Assembly (NCBI RefSeq): GCF_010672525.1 | Contig: NZ_JAAHGH010000075.1 | Coordinates: 1 to 38,832 of the forward strand | Length of the DNA: 38,832 nt | Source of the DNA: Okeania sp. SIO2B3 | Lineage (GTDB): Bacteria; Cyanobacteriota; Cyanobacteriia; Cyanobacteriales; Microcoleaceae | Direction of reading: 5' to 3' | Part shown: piece by piece, positions 1 through 8,089 of the stretch | Numbering within the stretch: position 1 is the first letter of the stretch | Layout: the number at the start of each line of letters is the position of its first letter | Notes under the pieces: model-generated | The model's input: only the letters and a program-made list of their open reading frames with translations | What the model was told of the DNA's origin: nothing | The model's database searches: none | Translations under genes and position numbers: made by a program

Positions 1-112
1 CCATTCATTTTGACTCCTACCCTTACCAAATAATTAAGGTTTAAATCCTATCCGTTTTTAAGAAGAGGTAATAATTAATTATGTAAGTATTTCCTGCGGA
101 ATGCTGCGCAAA

Positions 113-303
113 CAGCTATTAGCAGTCAGCTAGCCTCCTCCGGAGGAACTACGTTAACAGCAATTAGTAATAAATAATTACTTCTAGGGTTTAGCCAGGG
201 GACGTTGTCAGCAACTTTTTATTCTTTCTCAATTTCAAAGGTTGCTTTTACCTTCCCTAAAATTAATAGCTGATGGCTAATAGCTGACGGCTGAATGCTT
301 ACT
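113..303. repeat. Rearranged inverted-repeat element, cousin of the one at 36386-36632
   Basis: This gene-free left end holds GCTATTAGCAGTCAGCTAGC-type sequence near 114-140 and a matching opposite-strand arm, AGCTGATGGCTAATAGCTGA, at 269-288 running to GCTTAC at 303. The arms share their motifs with the long-armed element at 36386-36632. A piece with TGCGGAATGCTGCGCAAACA lies at 94-113 and recurs on the other strand near 12352-12370. No gene is visible in 1-344. Confidence 0.5.
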
Positions 304-344
304 TAATTATTAATTATTGAATTCATCCTATTCAAACAATAAAA

Positions 345-749
345 ATGCAAAAACAAACAGTTACTTTAGAAATTCCAGAAGAAATTTATCAACGTTTGGC
401 GAACACTGCCAGAGGAATGAAATGCTCCCTTGAAGATATAGTAATTCATACTTTAAAGGTAGGAATTCCTCCTGGTTATGATGATATTCCAGAGGAATTC
501 CAAGTGGATATTGCTGGATTAGATAGACTGGATGATGATAGTTTGTGGCGTATTACCAGCAGCAAAAAAACAGCAGCAGAGATGAAACAATACAATAGTT
601 TACTTGAGGCTAATTCTAGTAGAGAATTAACAGAAAAGGAACAATTAGAGTTAAGCAAGATGCGGTGGGAAGCAGATTTATTTATGTTGAGAAAAGCACA
701 GGCAGCAGCGTTACTTCACTGGCGGGGATATAAAGTGCATTCTCGTTAG
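345..749 (+). CDS. Small ribbon-helix-helix-like protein upstream of an HNH nuclease
   Basis: The 134-aa product begins with a short beta-strand-like stretch (TVTLEIPEEIYQRL) followed by helices, the pattern of ribbon-helix-helix DNA-binding or antitoxin proteins. The rest is charged and helical, ending in a KAQAAALLHWRGY-like segment. I know similar small proteins directly upstream of HNH nucleases in many cyanobacteria, but not their function. The HNH gene starts 45 bp downstream on the same strand, so the two are probably co-transcribed. No good Shine-Dalgarno sequence precedes the ATG. A DNA-binding or antitoxin role is inference; the existence of the gene is fairly secure because of the conserved pairing. 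Confidence 0.75.
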   Translation: MQKQTVTLEIPEEIYQRLANTARGMKCSLEDIVIHTLKVGIPPGYDDIPEEFQVDIAGLDRLDDDSLWRITSSKKTAAEMKQYNSLLEANSSRELTEKEQLELSKMRWEADLFMLRKAQAAALLHWRGYKVHSR

Positions 750-794
750 ATTTAGAAACTGTCATCTCAATTAATCTATGAACAATCAAGAATT

Positions 795-1220
795 ATGTCT
801 TCTTACATTTCCGAAAGTCTAAGAGTTAGGATATCAGAAAGCGATCGCCACTCTTGTTGTTATTGCTTAACCAGCGAAATAAATAGTGGCATTCGTATGA
901 CATACGACCACATTTACCCCATTTCAAAAGGTGGGAAAACAAGCTTTGAAAATGTTTGTTTAGCTTGTCAAAGCTGCAATGAATTCAAAGGTAATATAAT
1001 TGAAGTTATCGATCCTTTGACTGGAGAAAAAGTATTTTTATTCAATCCACGTCAACAGGAATGGTTGCACCATTTTCAATGGAGTTATTATGGGACAAAA
1101 ATGGAAGGTATAACCGCTGTTGGTAGAGCCACAATTATAGCTTTAAGAACTAATAATCCAGTTATAGTTGCTGTTAGAAAACGTTGGGTAGCTTTTGGTT
1201 GGCATCCTCCTTTAGATTGA
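795..1220 (+). CDS. HNH endonuclease family protein
   Basis: The 141-aa protein carries a complete HNH core: C21-x2-C24, the D38-H39 pair (TYDHIYPIS), a GG turn, N53, then C58-x2-C61-N62 and K65. The paired CxxC motifs should hold a structural zinc, while H39 and N62 belong to the beta-beta-alpha metal site that cuts DNA. After the HNH core comes the LFNPRQQEWLHHF segment and a C-terminal region (TAVGRATIIALRTNN) shared by many small stand-alone cyanobacterial HNH proteins. It lacks any fused targeting or restriction domain. It follows the ribbon-helix-helix-like gene by 45 bp. The biological substrate is unknown; it could be a homing-type, defence or toxin-like nuclease. Confidence 0.88.
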   Translation: MSSYISESLRVRISESDRHSCCYCLTSEINSGIRMTYDHIYPISKGGKTSFENVCLACQSCNEFKGNIIEVIDPLTGEKVFLFNPRQQEWLHHFQWSYYGTKMEGITAVGRATIIALRTNNPVIVAVRKRWVAFGWHPPLD

Positions 1221-1385
1221 CCTTTTCAAAAGTAAAAAATAATATCAATTATTATCTATAAGTTATCAATTACTTCTACCTATTTTTTGTTTTCTGAAGA
1301 TATCTATTAATAAACAGCAAAATCAGTAATTTTACGTCACTCAATTGTTTTGAAAGCAAGTACAATTTGCTGATGAGGTATACCT

Positions 1386-1607
1386 AATCGCAGACTGGAA
1401 TTATGACTATTTTCCTTACTGGACTAATCTGTACATCCGTGACCAAATCTGTGTCTGCATTTGACAGTATTATGATAATAATCGCGGGCTGACATTATGA
1501 CTATTTTCCTTACTGGACTAATCCGTACATCCGTGACCAAATCTGTGTCTGCATTTGACAGTATTATGATAATAATCGCGGGCTGACATTATGACTATTT
1601 TTCTTAC
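1386..1607. repeat. 94-bp tandem repeat array ahead of mutL
   Basis: Two full 94-bp units start at 1401 and 1495 (each opening TTATGACTATTTTCCTTAC). The phase extends back to about 1386, and a third unit starts at 1589 and breaks off at 1607. The rest of that third unit (TGGACTAATCCGTACATCCG onward) resumes at 1802 and reaches about 1841, two bases before the mutL ATG. The units are almost identical, so the duplication looks recent. No gene is seen in 1221-1842. Confidence 0.9.
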
Positions 1608-1801
1608 AAAGAAGGAAGAAGTTAGGAGGAAGATAGAAGTTGGTATGAGTATAATTAAAAACTTTAGTTGTTGGTATAAAGCCCACTTAAAACAAATTAT
1701 GTATTACATCGCACTACGTGTCTTGGAATACTGCGTTCTTGTTTTCAATCCCACATTTTTAAACGTGTATTCTTTTTCCTTCTTCCTTCTTCCTTCGTGA
1801 A
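1608..1801. mobile_element. 194-bp insertion splitting the third 94-bp repeat unit
   Basis: The third repeat unit reads ...CTTAC at 1607 and continues TGGACTAAT at 1802, while intact units join these directly, so 194 bp has been inserted. The inserted piece is purine-rich at its left end (AAGAAGGAAGAAG, 1609-1621) and pyrimidine-rich at its right end (CTTCTTCCTTCTTCCTTC, 1780-1797), giving imperfect terminal inverted repeats. A 69-codon open frame crosses it, but it starts in the host repeat and looks non-coding. Confidence 0.7.
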
Positions 1802-1842
1802 TGGACTAATCCGTACATCCGTGGCCAAATCTGTGTCTGCAA

Positions 1843-3606
1843 ATGCAATCTAAAATTCAAACCTTACCTAAAGAAGTTGTCAATTTAATTGCCGCTGGAG
1901 AAGTTATTGATTCTTTAGCAGCAGTAGTACGAGAATTAGTAGAAAATTCTCTTGATGCTGGTGCAACTCGCATCATAATTTCTATTATTTCTGAACAGTG
2001 GCGAGTGCAAATTTCTGACAATGGTATGGGTATGAATTTAGCTAATTTAAAACAAGCGGCTAATCCTCATAGTACGAGCAAAATTACTAATCTTCAAGAC
2101 CTAACAAAAATTACCAGTCTGGGATTTCGTGGAGAGGCACTTCATAGTTTAGCTAATCTCTCAACTTTGGAAATATTAAGTCGTCCTAAGTCGCCTCTTT
2201 TAGAGAATGAAAATGAAGGTTGGCGTGTTGTTTATAACGAGCAAGGAAAGGCTGTTGAAGTTGAAAGAGTTGCCATTGCTCCAGGTACTATTGTTAAAGT
2301 TTCTAATCTGTTTGGAAAATGGCCGGTACGTCGTCAAGGAATGCCTTCTCCCGCACAACAAATGCGAGGTATACAATTAGTTATTCAGCAAATAGCGCTT
2401 TGTTATCCTGATGTTACTTGGCAAGTTTGGCAGGGTAGTAAATTATGGATACAAATTAGTCCTGGTGCTACGGCAAAACAAATTTTACCTCAAATTTTAT
2501 CAACAGTAAGATTGAGTGATTTGCAATATATTCAACAAGAAATTGATGAGCAAGAAGCAGAAGAATTAAATCTCAAAACATCAAATTTTTCCCAATATCA
2601 AGATTCTCAATTTTTGGATAGACAATCATTAGAATTAGTATTGGGTTTGCCTGATAGATGTCATCGGAGACGACCAGATTGGGTGAAAGTTGCTATTAAT
2701 GGAAGAGTGGTAAAAGTACCAGAATTAGAACAAAAAATTATTAGTTCTTTGGCGCGGACTTGCCCTCGCGATCGCTATCCTATATGTTTTATTCATTTCC
2801 AAATTTTTCCTCATCAAATAAATTGGAATCGTCATCCGGCAAAAACAGAAGTTTATCTTCATAATCTCAGTTTTTGGCAACAACAAATCGAGCTAGTAAT
2901 TGCTAAGGCATTACAATTTAGTATGGAAGTAATGCCAGAATTTCCTTTGTCAGAAAGGGTGGAAAAAATATTAAAAGTATCTGAAAATACAGGGAATTAT
3001 CAAACTCGTCGGTCGATACAAATTTCTCCAGATAATACAGCAGAAAAAAATCAAGAATTCGGATTGATAGAACTTAAGGCGATCGCTCAATTACATAATA
3101 CTTATATAGTGGCTGAACATCCGAGTGGCATTTGGTTGATTGAGCAACATATTGCCCATGAAAGAGTTTTATATGAAAATTTATGTGATGCTTGGGAAAT
3201 AGTTTCTTTAGAGCCACCAATTATTTTGCATAATTTATCTTCTGGTCAAATAGAACAACTTCAACGCTTAAATATAGAAGTAGAAATTTTTGGAGATTTT
3301 CTTTGGGCAGCTCGTACTGCTCCAGCAATTTTAGCTAAAAGAAATGACTGTGCTGAAGCTTTAATTGAATTGAGTAATGGTGGTGATTTAGAATCTGCTA
3401 AAGTAGCTACTTCTTGTCGTAGTGCTATTAGAAATGGAACTCCTTTAAGCTTGCCAGAAATGCAAAGTTTATTAAATCAATGGCGACTTACTCGTAACCC
3501 TCGTACTTGTCCTCATGGCAGACCAATTTATTTATCTTTAGAAGAATCAGCTTTAGCTCGTTTCTTTCGGCGACATTGGGTAATTGGAAAAAGTCATGGA
3601 ATTTGA
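1843..3606 (+). CDS. mutL: DNA mismatch repair protein MutL
   Basis: This 587-aa protein is the GHKL-ATPase coordinator of mismatch repair, linking MutS recognition to strand removal. The N-terminal ATPase has the expected E31 and N35 (RELVENSLDAG), DNGMGM near 60, GFRGEAL near 94-100 and NRHPAKTEV near 329-337. A variable acidic linker leads to a C-terminal dimerisation/endonuclease region with EQHIAHERVLYE (434-445), a variant of the DQHA(x)2E(x)4E metal motif with D replaced by E, and CPHGRP at 556-561. GEVIDSLAAVVREL, in place of VVERPASV, is usual in cyanobacterial MutL. The start codon sits at the end of a repeat unit without a clear Shine-Dalgarno sequence, yet the conserved N-terminus fixes the start. 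Tandem repeats flank both sides. Confidence 0.97.
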   Translation: MQSKIQTLPKEVVNLIAAGEVIDSLAAVVRELVENSLDAGATRIIISIISEQWRVQISDNGMGMNLANLKQAANPHSTSKITNLQDLTKITSLGFRGEALHSLANLSTLEILSRPKSPLLENENEGWRVVYNEQGKAVEVERVAIAPGTIVKVSNLFGKWPVRRQGMPSPAQQMRGIQLVIQQIALCYPDVTWQVWQGSKLWIQISPGATAKQILPQILSTVRLSDLQYIQQEIDEQEAEELNLKTSNFSQYQDSQFLDRQSLELVLGLPDRCHRRRPDWVKVAINGRVVKVPELEQKIISSLARTCPRDRYPICFIHFQIFPHQINWNRHPAKTEVYLHNLSFWQQQIELVIAKALQFSMEVMPEFPLSERVEKILKVSENTGNYQTRRSIQISPDNTAEKNQEFGLIELKAIAQLHNTYIVAEHPSGIWLIEQHIAHERVLYENLCDAWEIVSLEPPIILHNLSSGQIEQLQRLNIEVEIFGDFLWAARTAPAILAKRNDCAEALIELSNGGDLESAKVATSCRSAIRNGTPLSLPEMQSLLNQWRLTRNPRTCPHGRPIYLSLEESALARFFRRHWVIGKSHGI

Positions 3607-4040
3607 AGGAAGAAGGAAGAGGGAAGAAGGAAGAAGGAAAGAAATAAGGAACATTTTATCCTAGGGCTTTACCTTCCCAACACACCGCAATAGCGCAAAA
3701 TAAATCAGAAATTTGTAATATTTTTTTGTAGAATTAAGGAAGAAGGAAAAAGGAAAGAAATAAGGAACATTTTATCCTAGGGCTTTACCTTCCCAACACA
3801 CCGCAATAACGCAGAATAAACCAGAAATTTGTAATATTTTTTTCGTCGAATTAAGGAAGAAGGAAAAAGGAAAGAAATAAGGAACATTTTATCCTAGGGG
3901 TTTGGTTTCCCAACCCACCGCAATAGCGCAGAATAAATCAGAAATTTGTAATATTTTTTTGTAGAATTTTGGTTTCCAAAATCAAAGGAAGAAGGAAGTT
4001 TTAATATTTTTCGTAGGGGTTTGGTTTCCAAATCCAAAGC
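3606..4040. repeat. ~116-bp tandem repeat array behind mutL
   Basis: Three units share GAAATAAGGAACATTTTATC, starting at 3641, 3757 and 3874 (periods 116 and 117). Each holds a purine-rich GGAAGAAGGAA run, a CCTAGGG box, ACCGCAATA and a TTTGTAATATTTTTTT tract. A degenerate fourth unit covers about 3966-4040. The array begins with GGAAGAA-type heptamers in the mutL stop region. There is no open frame through it; 4041-4145 is AT-rich spacer. Confidence 0.9.
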
Positions 4041-4145
4041 AAGAAGTTGTAATTTACAGAACTGCCACAAAAAAATATTTAACTGTCTATAGATTTATCT
4101 ATTTTCTTTATTTATTTTTCCTTATTCCTTCTTTTTTATTCGTTT

Positions 4146-4955
4146 TTAATGACAACCCCAATTATAAAGAACTTGAGAAAAATCTAACACTTTTAATTGA
4201 GACGGTTTAATGAAAAAATTACCAATTCCTACATCTCCCCAACAGATATTATGTATTTCATCATCATAATCTGAATTAATTTGTAATAACAAAATATAAT
4301 CCTCATGTTCAGGATAGCAATAACGAAGATATCCTTGAATAAAAGAAGGATTACCTCCTACCTGATGCACACTTTCATCAATCAACAAACACTGACAATA
4401 CCATTCGTCGTAAATATCTAGGAAATCACGATTAAAATTAGGAAAATGCCGACCGAAAGCTCCATCCAATATATTTATGGGTGCATAAGAATGGATAAAA
4501 CTTAAGCTAAACTCACCCTCTACAGGACTACCAAAAGTAGTTTCCTGATACTCTTCTAAAAAATCAAAATCTGTTACTAAATTATTAACGTCTTCGACAA
4601 TTTGATCAAAATATATAATTCTGAAGCCATCTTGATTAGTTTGATCGCTATAATCTAAACCATATATATCGTGAGCATCAATATAAAATTGTAAAATTCC
4701 TTGAGCGGGAAAATTCTCTAACTGAGGTATTTTTGAAAAGTTAAGTTGGGCTAACAATTTTAAATATTCACCCTTTTTATTAGTTGGATAATCAATTGTT
4801 CGAGGTAAATAGGTAAGTCCTCCAAATTTACTTTGCCACCATTGCGTAGAATTAGGTTGAATATCAATTTTTAAATAAGGTTTAATGCTATTAGCGATCG
4901 CTTCATGGTAAGGTTCTAATTCTTCAGGTAAGTTTATATCAAGTGACGATTTCAT
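4146..4955 (-). CDS. DUF1963 (YwqG-like) family protein
   Basis: The 269-aa cytosolic protein matches the YwqG/DUF1963 pattern: SKFGGLTYLPRTIDYP near 43-58, LLAQLNFSKIPQLENFP near 67-83, GILQFYID, a late LLLQINSDYDDEIHNICWGD block and a final FFIKPSQLKVLDFSQVLYNW. Structures of this family show a beta-rich fold, but no biochemical role is established to my knowledge. Its length is normal for the family and it ends cleanly. It is transcribed away from the SirB1-like gene, with 87 bp between the two start codons, so the promoters share that gap. Confidence 0.88.
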   Translation of the reverse strand: MKSSLDINLPEELEPYHEAIANSIKPYLKIDIQPNSTQWWQSKFGGLTYLPRTIDYPTNKKGEYLKLLAQLNFSKIPQLENFPAQGILQFYIDAHDIYGLDYSDQTNQDGFRIIYFDQIVEDVNNLVTDFDFLEEYQETTFGSPVEGEFSLSFIHSYAPINILDGAFGRHFPNFNRDFLDIYDEWYCQCLLIDESVHQVGGNPSFIQGYLRYCYPEHEDYILLLQINSDYDDEIHNICWGDVGIGNFFIKPSQLKVLDFSQVLYNWGCH

Positions 4956-5042
4956 AATTAGGTCGTCCTATAGATGATGTAGGATAAAATTATAACCTAC
5001 ATTTCCAAGTCAAAAATAATTTTAATTATAATTAGGTCTAAT

Positions 5043-5867
5043 ATGAATTATTCCCAATATCGACAGTTATTTTATTCAGAAATTAATCAACCTGATGAAA
5101 AAATAGATTTAGCTAAAGCTGCTCTTTATTTAGCTTTAGAATATGAACCAGAATTTGACCCCGATGAATATCTGAATGCTCTAGATACCATGGCAGATGA
5201 AGTCCGAGAAAAACTACCAGAAACACTTTACCCTCTACAAATTATTAAAACTATTAATAACTATCTCTATGATGATTTAGGTTTTGCTGGAAATACAATT
5301 GACTATTACGATCCACAGAATAGTTTTCTGAATCAAGTAATAGAAAGACGTACTGGTATTCCAATTACTTTATCCCTAGTTTATCTAGAAATTGCTAATA
5401 GAATTAACTTTCCGATGGTTGGTATTGGAATGCCAGGACATTTTTTAATTCGACCTGATTTTGAAGAAGCTGGTATATATGTAGATGCTTTTAATCGAGG
5501 TGAAATTCTTTTTCCTCAAGATTGTCAAGAAAGATTGGCCACTATTTATGGTCGAGGGGTAGAGCTACAACCTCAGTTTCTGGCAAAGGTAAGTAAAAAA
5601 CAATTTTTAGCACGAATGTTGACAAATCTGAAAGGAATTTATTTGAACCGAAATGAGGGGTTAAAAGCTATTGCAGCTATCGACCGGATTTTATTATTAT
5701 TTCCAGATGCAATTGTAGAAAAGCGAGACCGAGGCGTATTATATTACCAGTTAAACTTTTGGGCAGAAGCTCGTCAAGATTTAGAGAGTTATCTAGTAAA
5801 TCTTCCTCAAGCAGAAGATGCAGAGATAATTAGACAATTACTGGCTAGTATGAGTCAAGATTTATAA
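5043..5867 (+). CDS. SirB1 family protein (transglutaminase-like fold plus TPR-like tail)
   Basis: The 274-aa protein has the SirB1/transglutaminase-like core: FFNxxNFYD-type sequence (DDLGFAGNTIDYYDPQNSFL), VIERRTGIPITLSLVYLEI, VGIGMPGHFLIR and YVDAFNRGEIL. These align with a papain-like fold, but the cysteine expected in true transglutaminases is missing at the usual place, so it is probably not an enzyme of that kind. The C-terminal ~90 residues (LKGIYLNRNEGLKAIAAIDRILLLFPDA...DRGVLYYQL) are TPR-like. An AGG six bases before the ATG supports the start. It diverges from the DUF1963 gene. Function unknown. Confidence 0.88.
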   Translation: MNYSQYRQLFYSEINQPDEKIDLAKAALYLALEYEPEFDPDEYLNALDTMADEVREKLPETLYPLQIIKTINNYLYDDLGFAGNTIDYYDPQNSFLNQVIERRTGIPITLSLVYLEIANRINFPMVGIGMPGHFLIRPDFEEAGIYVDAFNRGEILFPQDCQERLATIYGRGVELQPQFLAKVSKKQFLARMLTNLKGIYLNRNEGLKAIAAIDRILLLFPDAIVEKRDRGVLYYQLNFWAEARQDLESYLVNLPQAEDAEIIRQLLASMSQDL

Positions 5868-5874
5868 CTGAATA

Positions 5875-5909
5875 TGAAATATTTGGGGAACCCCATTTCT
5901 CATATTTCA
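5875..5909 (+). terminator. Hairpin behind the SirB1-like gene
   Basis: TGAAATAT at 5875-5882 pairs with ATATTTCA at 5902-5909 around an inner GGGG/CCCC pair. It lies just after the stop codon and could end transcription, but there is no T-run behind it, so a plain structural repeat is equally possible. Confidence 0.4.
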
Positions 5910-5975
5910 GACCTTATATACAAGAGTAAAAATACATTGAATAAATGTAGTTATTAATTTTTGAGGAATAGCAGA

Positions 5976-6623
5976 ATGAAAAATATTTTTAATTCAGGGG
6001 AGTCGAACAATAAATCCAAAAAGTTTGGTGATTTTAGGCAAGGAATATCAAAATTTTTCTACCTTTTTTTTGCAGGATTTTTGGCAATTATTAGTAGTGT
6101 TTTAATTTTTACCGCTCAACCAGCAGATGCTATAGATGAAATTAAAATTACCTATGACGGTTTGAATATACCTATAGCTATTGCCGATCTAGTAACTTTT
6201 GCTGAGACAGGAGAACAGTCTGAGCAATTAAAGTCACTATTTTTAACTGCAAATGCTACTCAGGAAAATATTGATACAGTTCGGGAAATTTTAAATTACA
6301 AATTAGAGGTTGAAGCTGACTTTGTCAATACATTATTAGAATCGCGTTATGGCAAACTTGGTGTGGAAGAATTTAGTCGTTATTTTGCTCCAGATAGTAA
6401 TGTATCTCAAGTAACTAACGATATTATTGATACAGTTAATCGAATGATTAGTGATGGAGAAATATCATTTTTAGAAATGGTGCAAGAGTTTAAATGGACA
6501 GATAAAATTGTGATTGATGCTAAAGGTATTGAAACATTTTTTGTAGAGACTATTGATTTGGCGAAAAGAGGACTAGATTTTCTCAAAGCCCAGCCACAGG
6601 TACAAAAATTATTCTGTGAGTAG
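5976..6623 (+). CDS. Exported stand-alone DUF1400 domain protein
   Basis: The 215-aa product has a basic N-terminus, a hydrophobic segment near residues 24-43 (FFYLFFAGFLAIISSVLIF) and QPADA, a likely signal-peptidase site. The mature part (DEIKITYDGLNIPIAIADLVTFAETGE) is the cyanobacterial DUF1400 domain, usually found in front of an alpha/beta hydrolase; here no hydrolase follows. I place the start at the ATG at 5976, because the in-frame TTG at 5961 is part of the Shine-Dalgarno sequence (TTGAGGAA, 5961-5968). It should act in the periplasm or at a membrane face. Function unknown. Confidence 0.85.
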   Translation: MKNIFNSGESNNKSKKFGDFRQGISKFFYLFFAGFLAIISSVLIFTAQPADAIDEIKITYDGLNIPIAIADLVTFAETGEQSEQLKSLFLTANATQENIDTVREILNYKLEVEADFVNTLLESRYGKLGVEEFSRYFAPDSNVSQVTNDIIDTVNRMISDGEISFLEMVQEFKWTDKIVIDAKGIETFFVETIDLAKRGLDFLKAQPQVQKLFCE

Positions 6624-6630
6624 TCTCCAT

Positions 6631-6734
6631 GGAAGGAAGAAGGAAGAAGTAAAAAGTAAGAAGTAAAAAGTAAGAAGTAAGAAGTAAGAAGTAAGAAGTA
6701 AGAAGTAAGAAGTAAGAAGTAAGAAGTAAGAAGG
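6631..6734. repeat. Heptanucleotide array (GTAAGAA)n
   Basis: Directly behind the DUF1400 stop codon, GGAAGAA units pass into about a dozen GTAAGAA/GTAAAAA units with an exact 7-base period. Such arrays correspond to the short tandemly repeated repetitive (STRR) heptamers described in cyanobacteria. Copy number is likely to vary among strains. Confidence 0.92.
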
Positions 6735-6817
6735 CAGAATGAAAAATTTGGTGTTGTCTGAATTTTCAGCTTTTGATACGTCAAATACAGCAATGGTGAC
6801 TGTTATAATAATTAATG

Positions 6818-7074
6818 AGGGCTTGCTGATTAATTCTAAAAGTATTGACTGATATTGGTTTTAGCGTTTTAGAGTTGAAAAAAGTACCAACTTTTCGGTG
6901 GCAAGAGCTGCATAAAGCTAGTATTTTGGGATGATTATGACAGAAAAATTAAGAGACAATTCTTAACTCCTACCTCCTCGCTCATTCCCATTTCTCTCCT
7001 CCACCGGAGGGGCCCGCGGGTGGGTTGTCTCCTGTCTCCTACCCCAGCAAAAAGACTTTCCATACGCAAACCCT
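6818..7074 (+). mobile_element. MITE-like family A, copy 1
   Basis: It opens with AGGGCTTGCTGATTAA and ends GCAAACCCT, inverted versions of each other. The 3' half holds CTCCTGT heptamers and a GC-rich palindrome (CCACCGGAGGGG region, 7002-7025). The flanks are AATG and AATT, a near match to the AATT duplication seen at other copies. It encodes no transposase. Confidence 0.75.
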
Positions 7075-7329
7075 AATTATTAATTGTTGAAAACCAATTT
7101 TTTGTCAGAAAATTTAAGGAATGAAACCCAATATCTGCCCAGGCAATTAAGAGAAAATTGAAAATAAGGACTTGACTTTTATTCTTCCTTTTCTTGTAGA
7201 AAGTTTCCAGTTTTGAAACACTAAAGATAAGTAACTTAAGGCGGTTTTTTTTATTTTAACTGCTTGAATAAATGATTCAGGTGCAGATGAAAAATAAGAA
7301 GTAACTGCACCTAAATTATCTATTTATTT
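7075..7329. other. Spacer between two family A elements
   Basis: No gene is visible. AGGTGCAG (7279-7286) and CTGCACCT (7305-7312) form an inverted repeat with an 18-base loop, and a GCGG followed by eight T (about 7241-7252) resembles a terminator tail, but neither can be assigned to a transcript. Confidence 0.4.
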
Positions 7330-7558
7330 AGGGCTTGCTGATTAAATCTTAAAACATTGACTGATATGGGTTTTAGCCTTTTTAAGTAGAAAAAAGTAAA
7401 AGTGCGAGGTTTTAGGTGGTAATGGTTCAAAAATTTAGGAATTTAGTCAAGAGTTGGGCAGAAAAATCAAGGGACGATTCTTCCTACTATCTTTTCTATA
7501 ATTATTTCTCCTGACTGCTGAGGACTCCCTTGACCAAAAGACTTATTCAGCAAACCCT
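7330..7558 (+). mobile_element. MITE-like family A, copy 2, at a stop codon
   Basis: It opens AGGGCTTGCTGATTAAATC and ends TTCAGCAAACCCT; the ends are inverted repeats. ATTT flanks both sides (7326-7329 and 7559-7562), consistent with a 4-bp target duplication. The right end overlaps the last codon of the minus-strand SRPBCC gene. Confidence 0.82.
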
Positions 7559-8009
7559 ATTTATAGTATTGTTCTTCTGCTACTCTCTTCAAACGTCGTA
7601 GTTGAGCTTCCATATCTGCCTTTGTCCATGAAGCAGCAAACTTATTAAAACCGAATTTAATTACAGGATTAGGTATCTCAAATTCAAAACGATTTAATAA
7701 ACAAGTACCTTCAGCTTCTGGTTGACATTCCCAGCGATCGCGACCTCGAAAAAAGCCCTTAAATTCCCAGACAATTAAACCAGGTTCTCGTTCTGCCACA
7801 ACACTATCTAGAGAGGGATGTATAAAAGGAATATTTATGATAAATCTACTACGACTTCCCACAAAAGTATCCCATTTGCCCACAGGTTCACAACGTAACA
7901 TTGGATTTAACCACTTGTGCATGAGAATGTTATTCGTAATACAATCCTCTACGATAGTGGCACTGGCACGAATTAAAATAGATTGCTCAAAAACTTGACT
8001 AAATGACAT
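7557..8009 (-). CDS. SRPBCC/polyketide-cyclase-like protein
   Basis: The 150-aa protein has the START/SRPBCC look: an initial strand with FEQSILIRASATIVEDCITN, then W-rich strands (KWLNPMLRCEPVGKW, GLIVWEFKGFFRGRDRWECQP) and a long C-terminal helix (FNKFAASWTKADMEAQLRRLKRV). Members bind hydrophobic ligands in a helix-grip cavity; the ligand cannot be told here. I chose the ATG at 8009, preceded by GAAGG at good spacing, over the upstream ATG at 8033, which has no ribosome site. The last bases of the frame are altered by a family A insertion that supplies the TAG stop. It diverges from the CmpX-like gene with 80 bp between starts. Confidence 0.82.
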   Translation of the reverse strand: MSFSQVFEQSILIRASATIVEDCITNNILMHKWLNPMLRCEPVGKWDTFVGSRSRFIINIPFIHPSLDSVVAEREPGLIVWEFKGFFRGRDRWECQPEAEGTCLLNRFEFEIPNPVIKFGFNKFAASWTKADMEAQLRRLKRVAEEQYYK

Positions 8010-8089
8010 AGTTACCTTCAAGCTATAAGGCATATATTGGTAATCTCATTAGGTTGCTAATTTAAAGGTCACATTAACCCAAGAAAACC

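Noticed and set aside
1591-1800. 69-aa plus-strand open frame upstream of mutL.
   Set aside because: It starts in a tandem-repeat unit and crosses an inserted element with purine/pyrimidine ends; no ribosome site or protein-like pattern.
6407-6793. 128-aa minus-strand frame with repeated SYFLLLT.
   Set aside because: It is the heptamer array and the opposite strand of the DUF1400 gene translated; not a gene.
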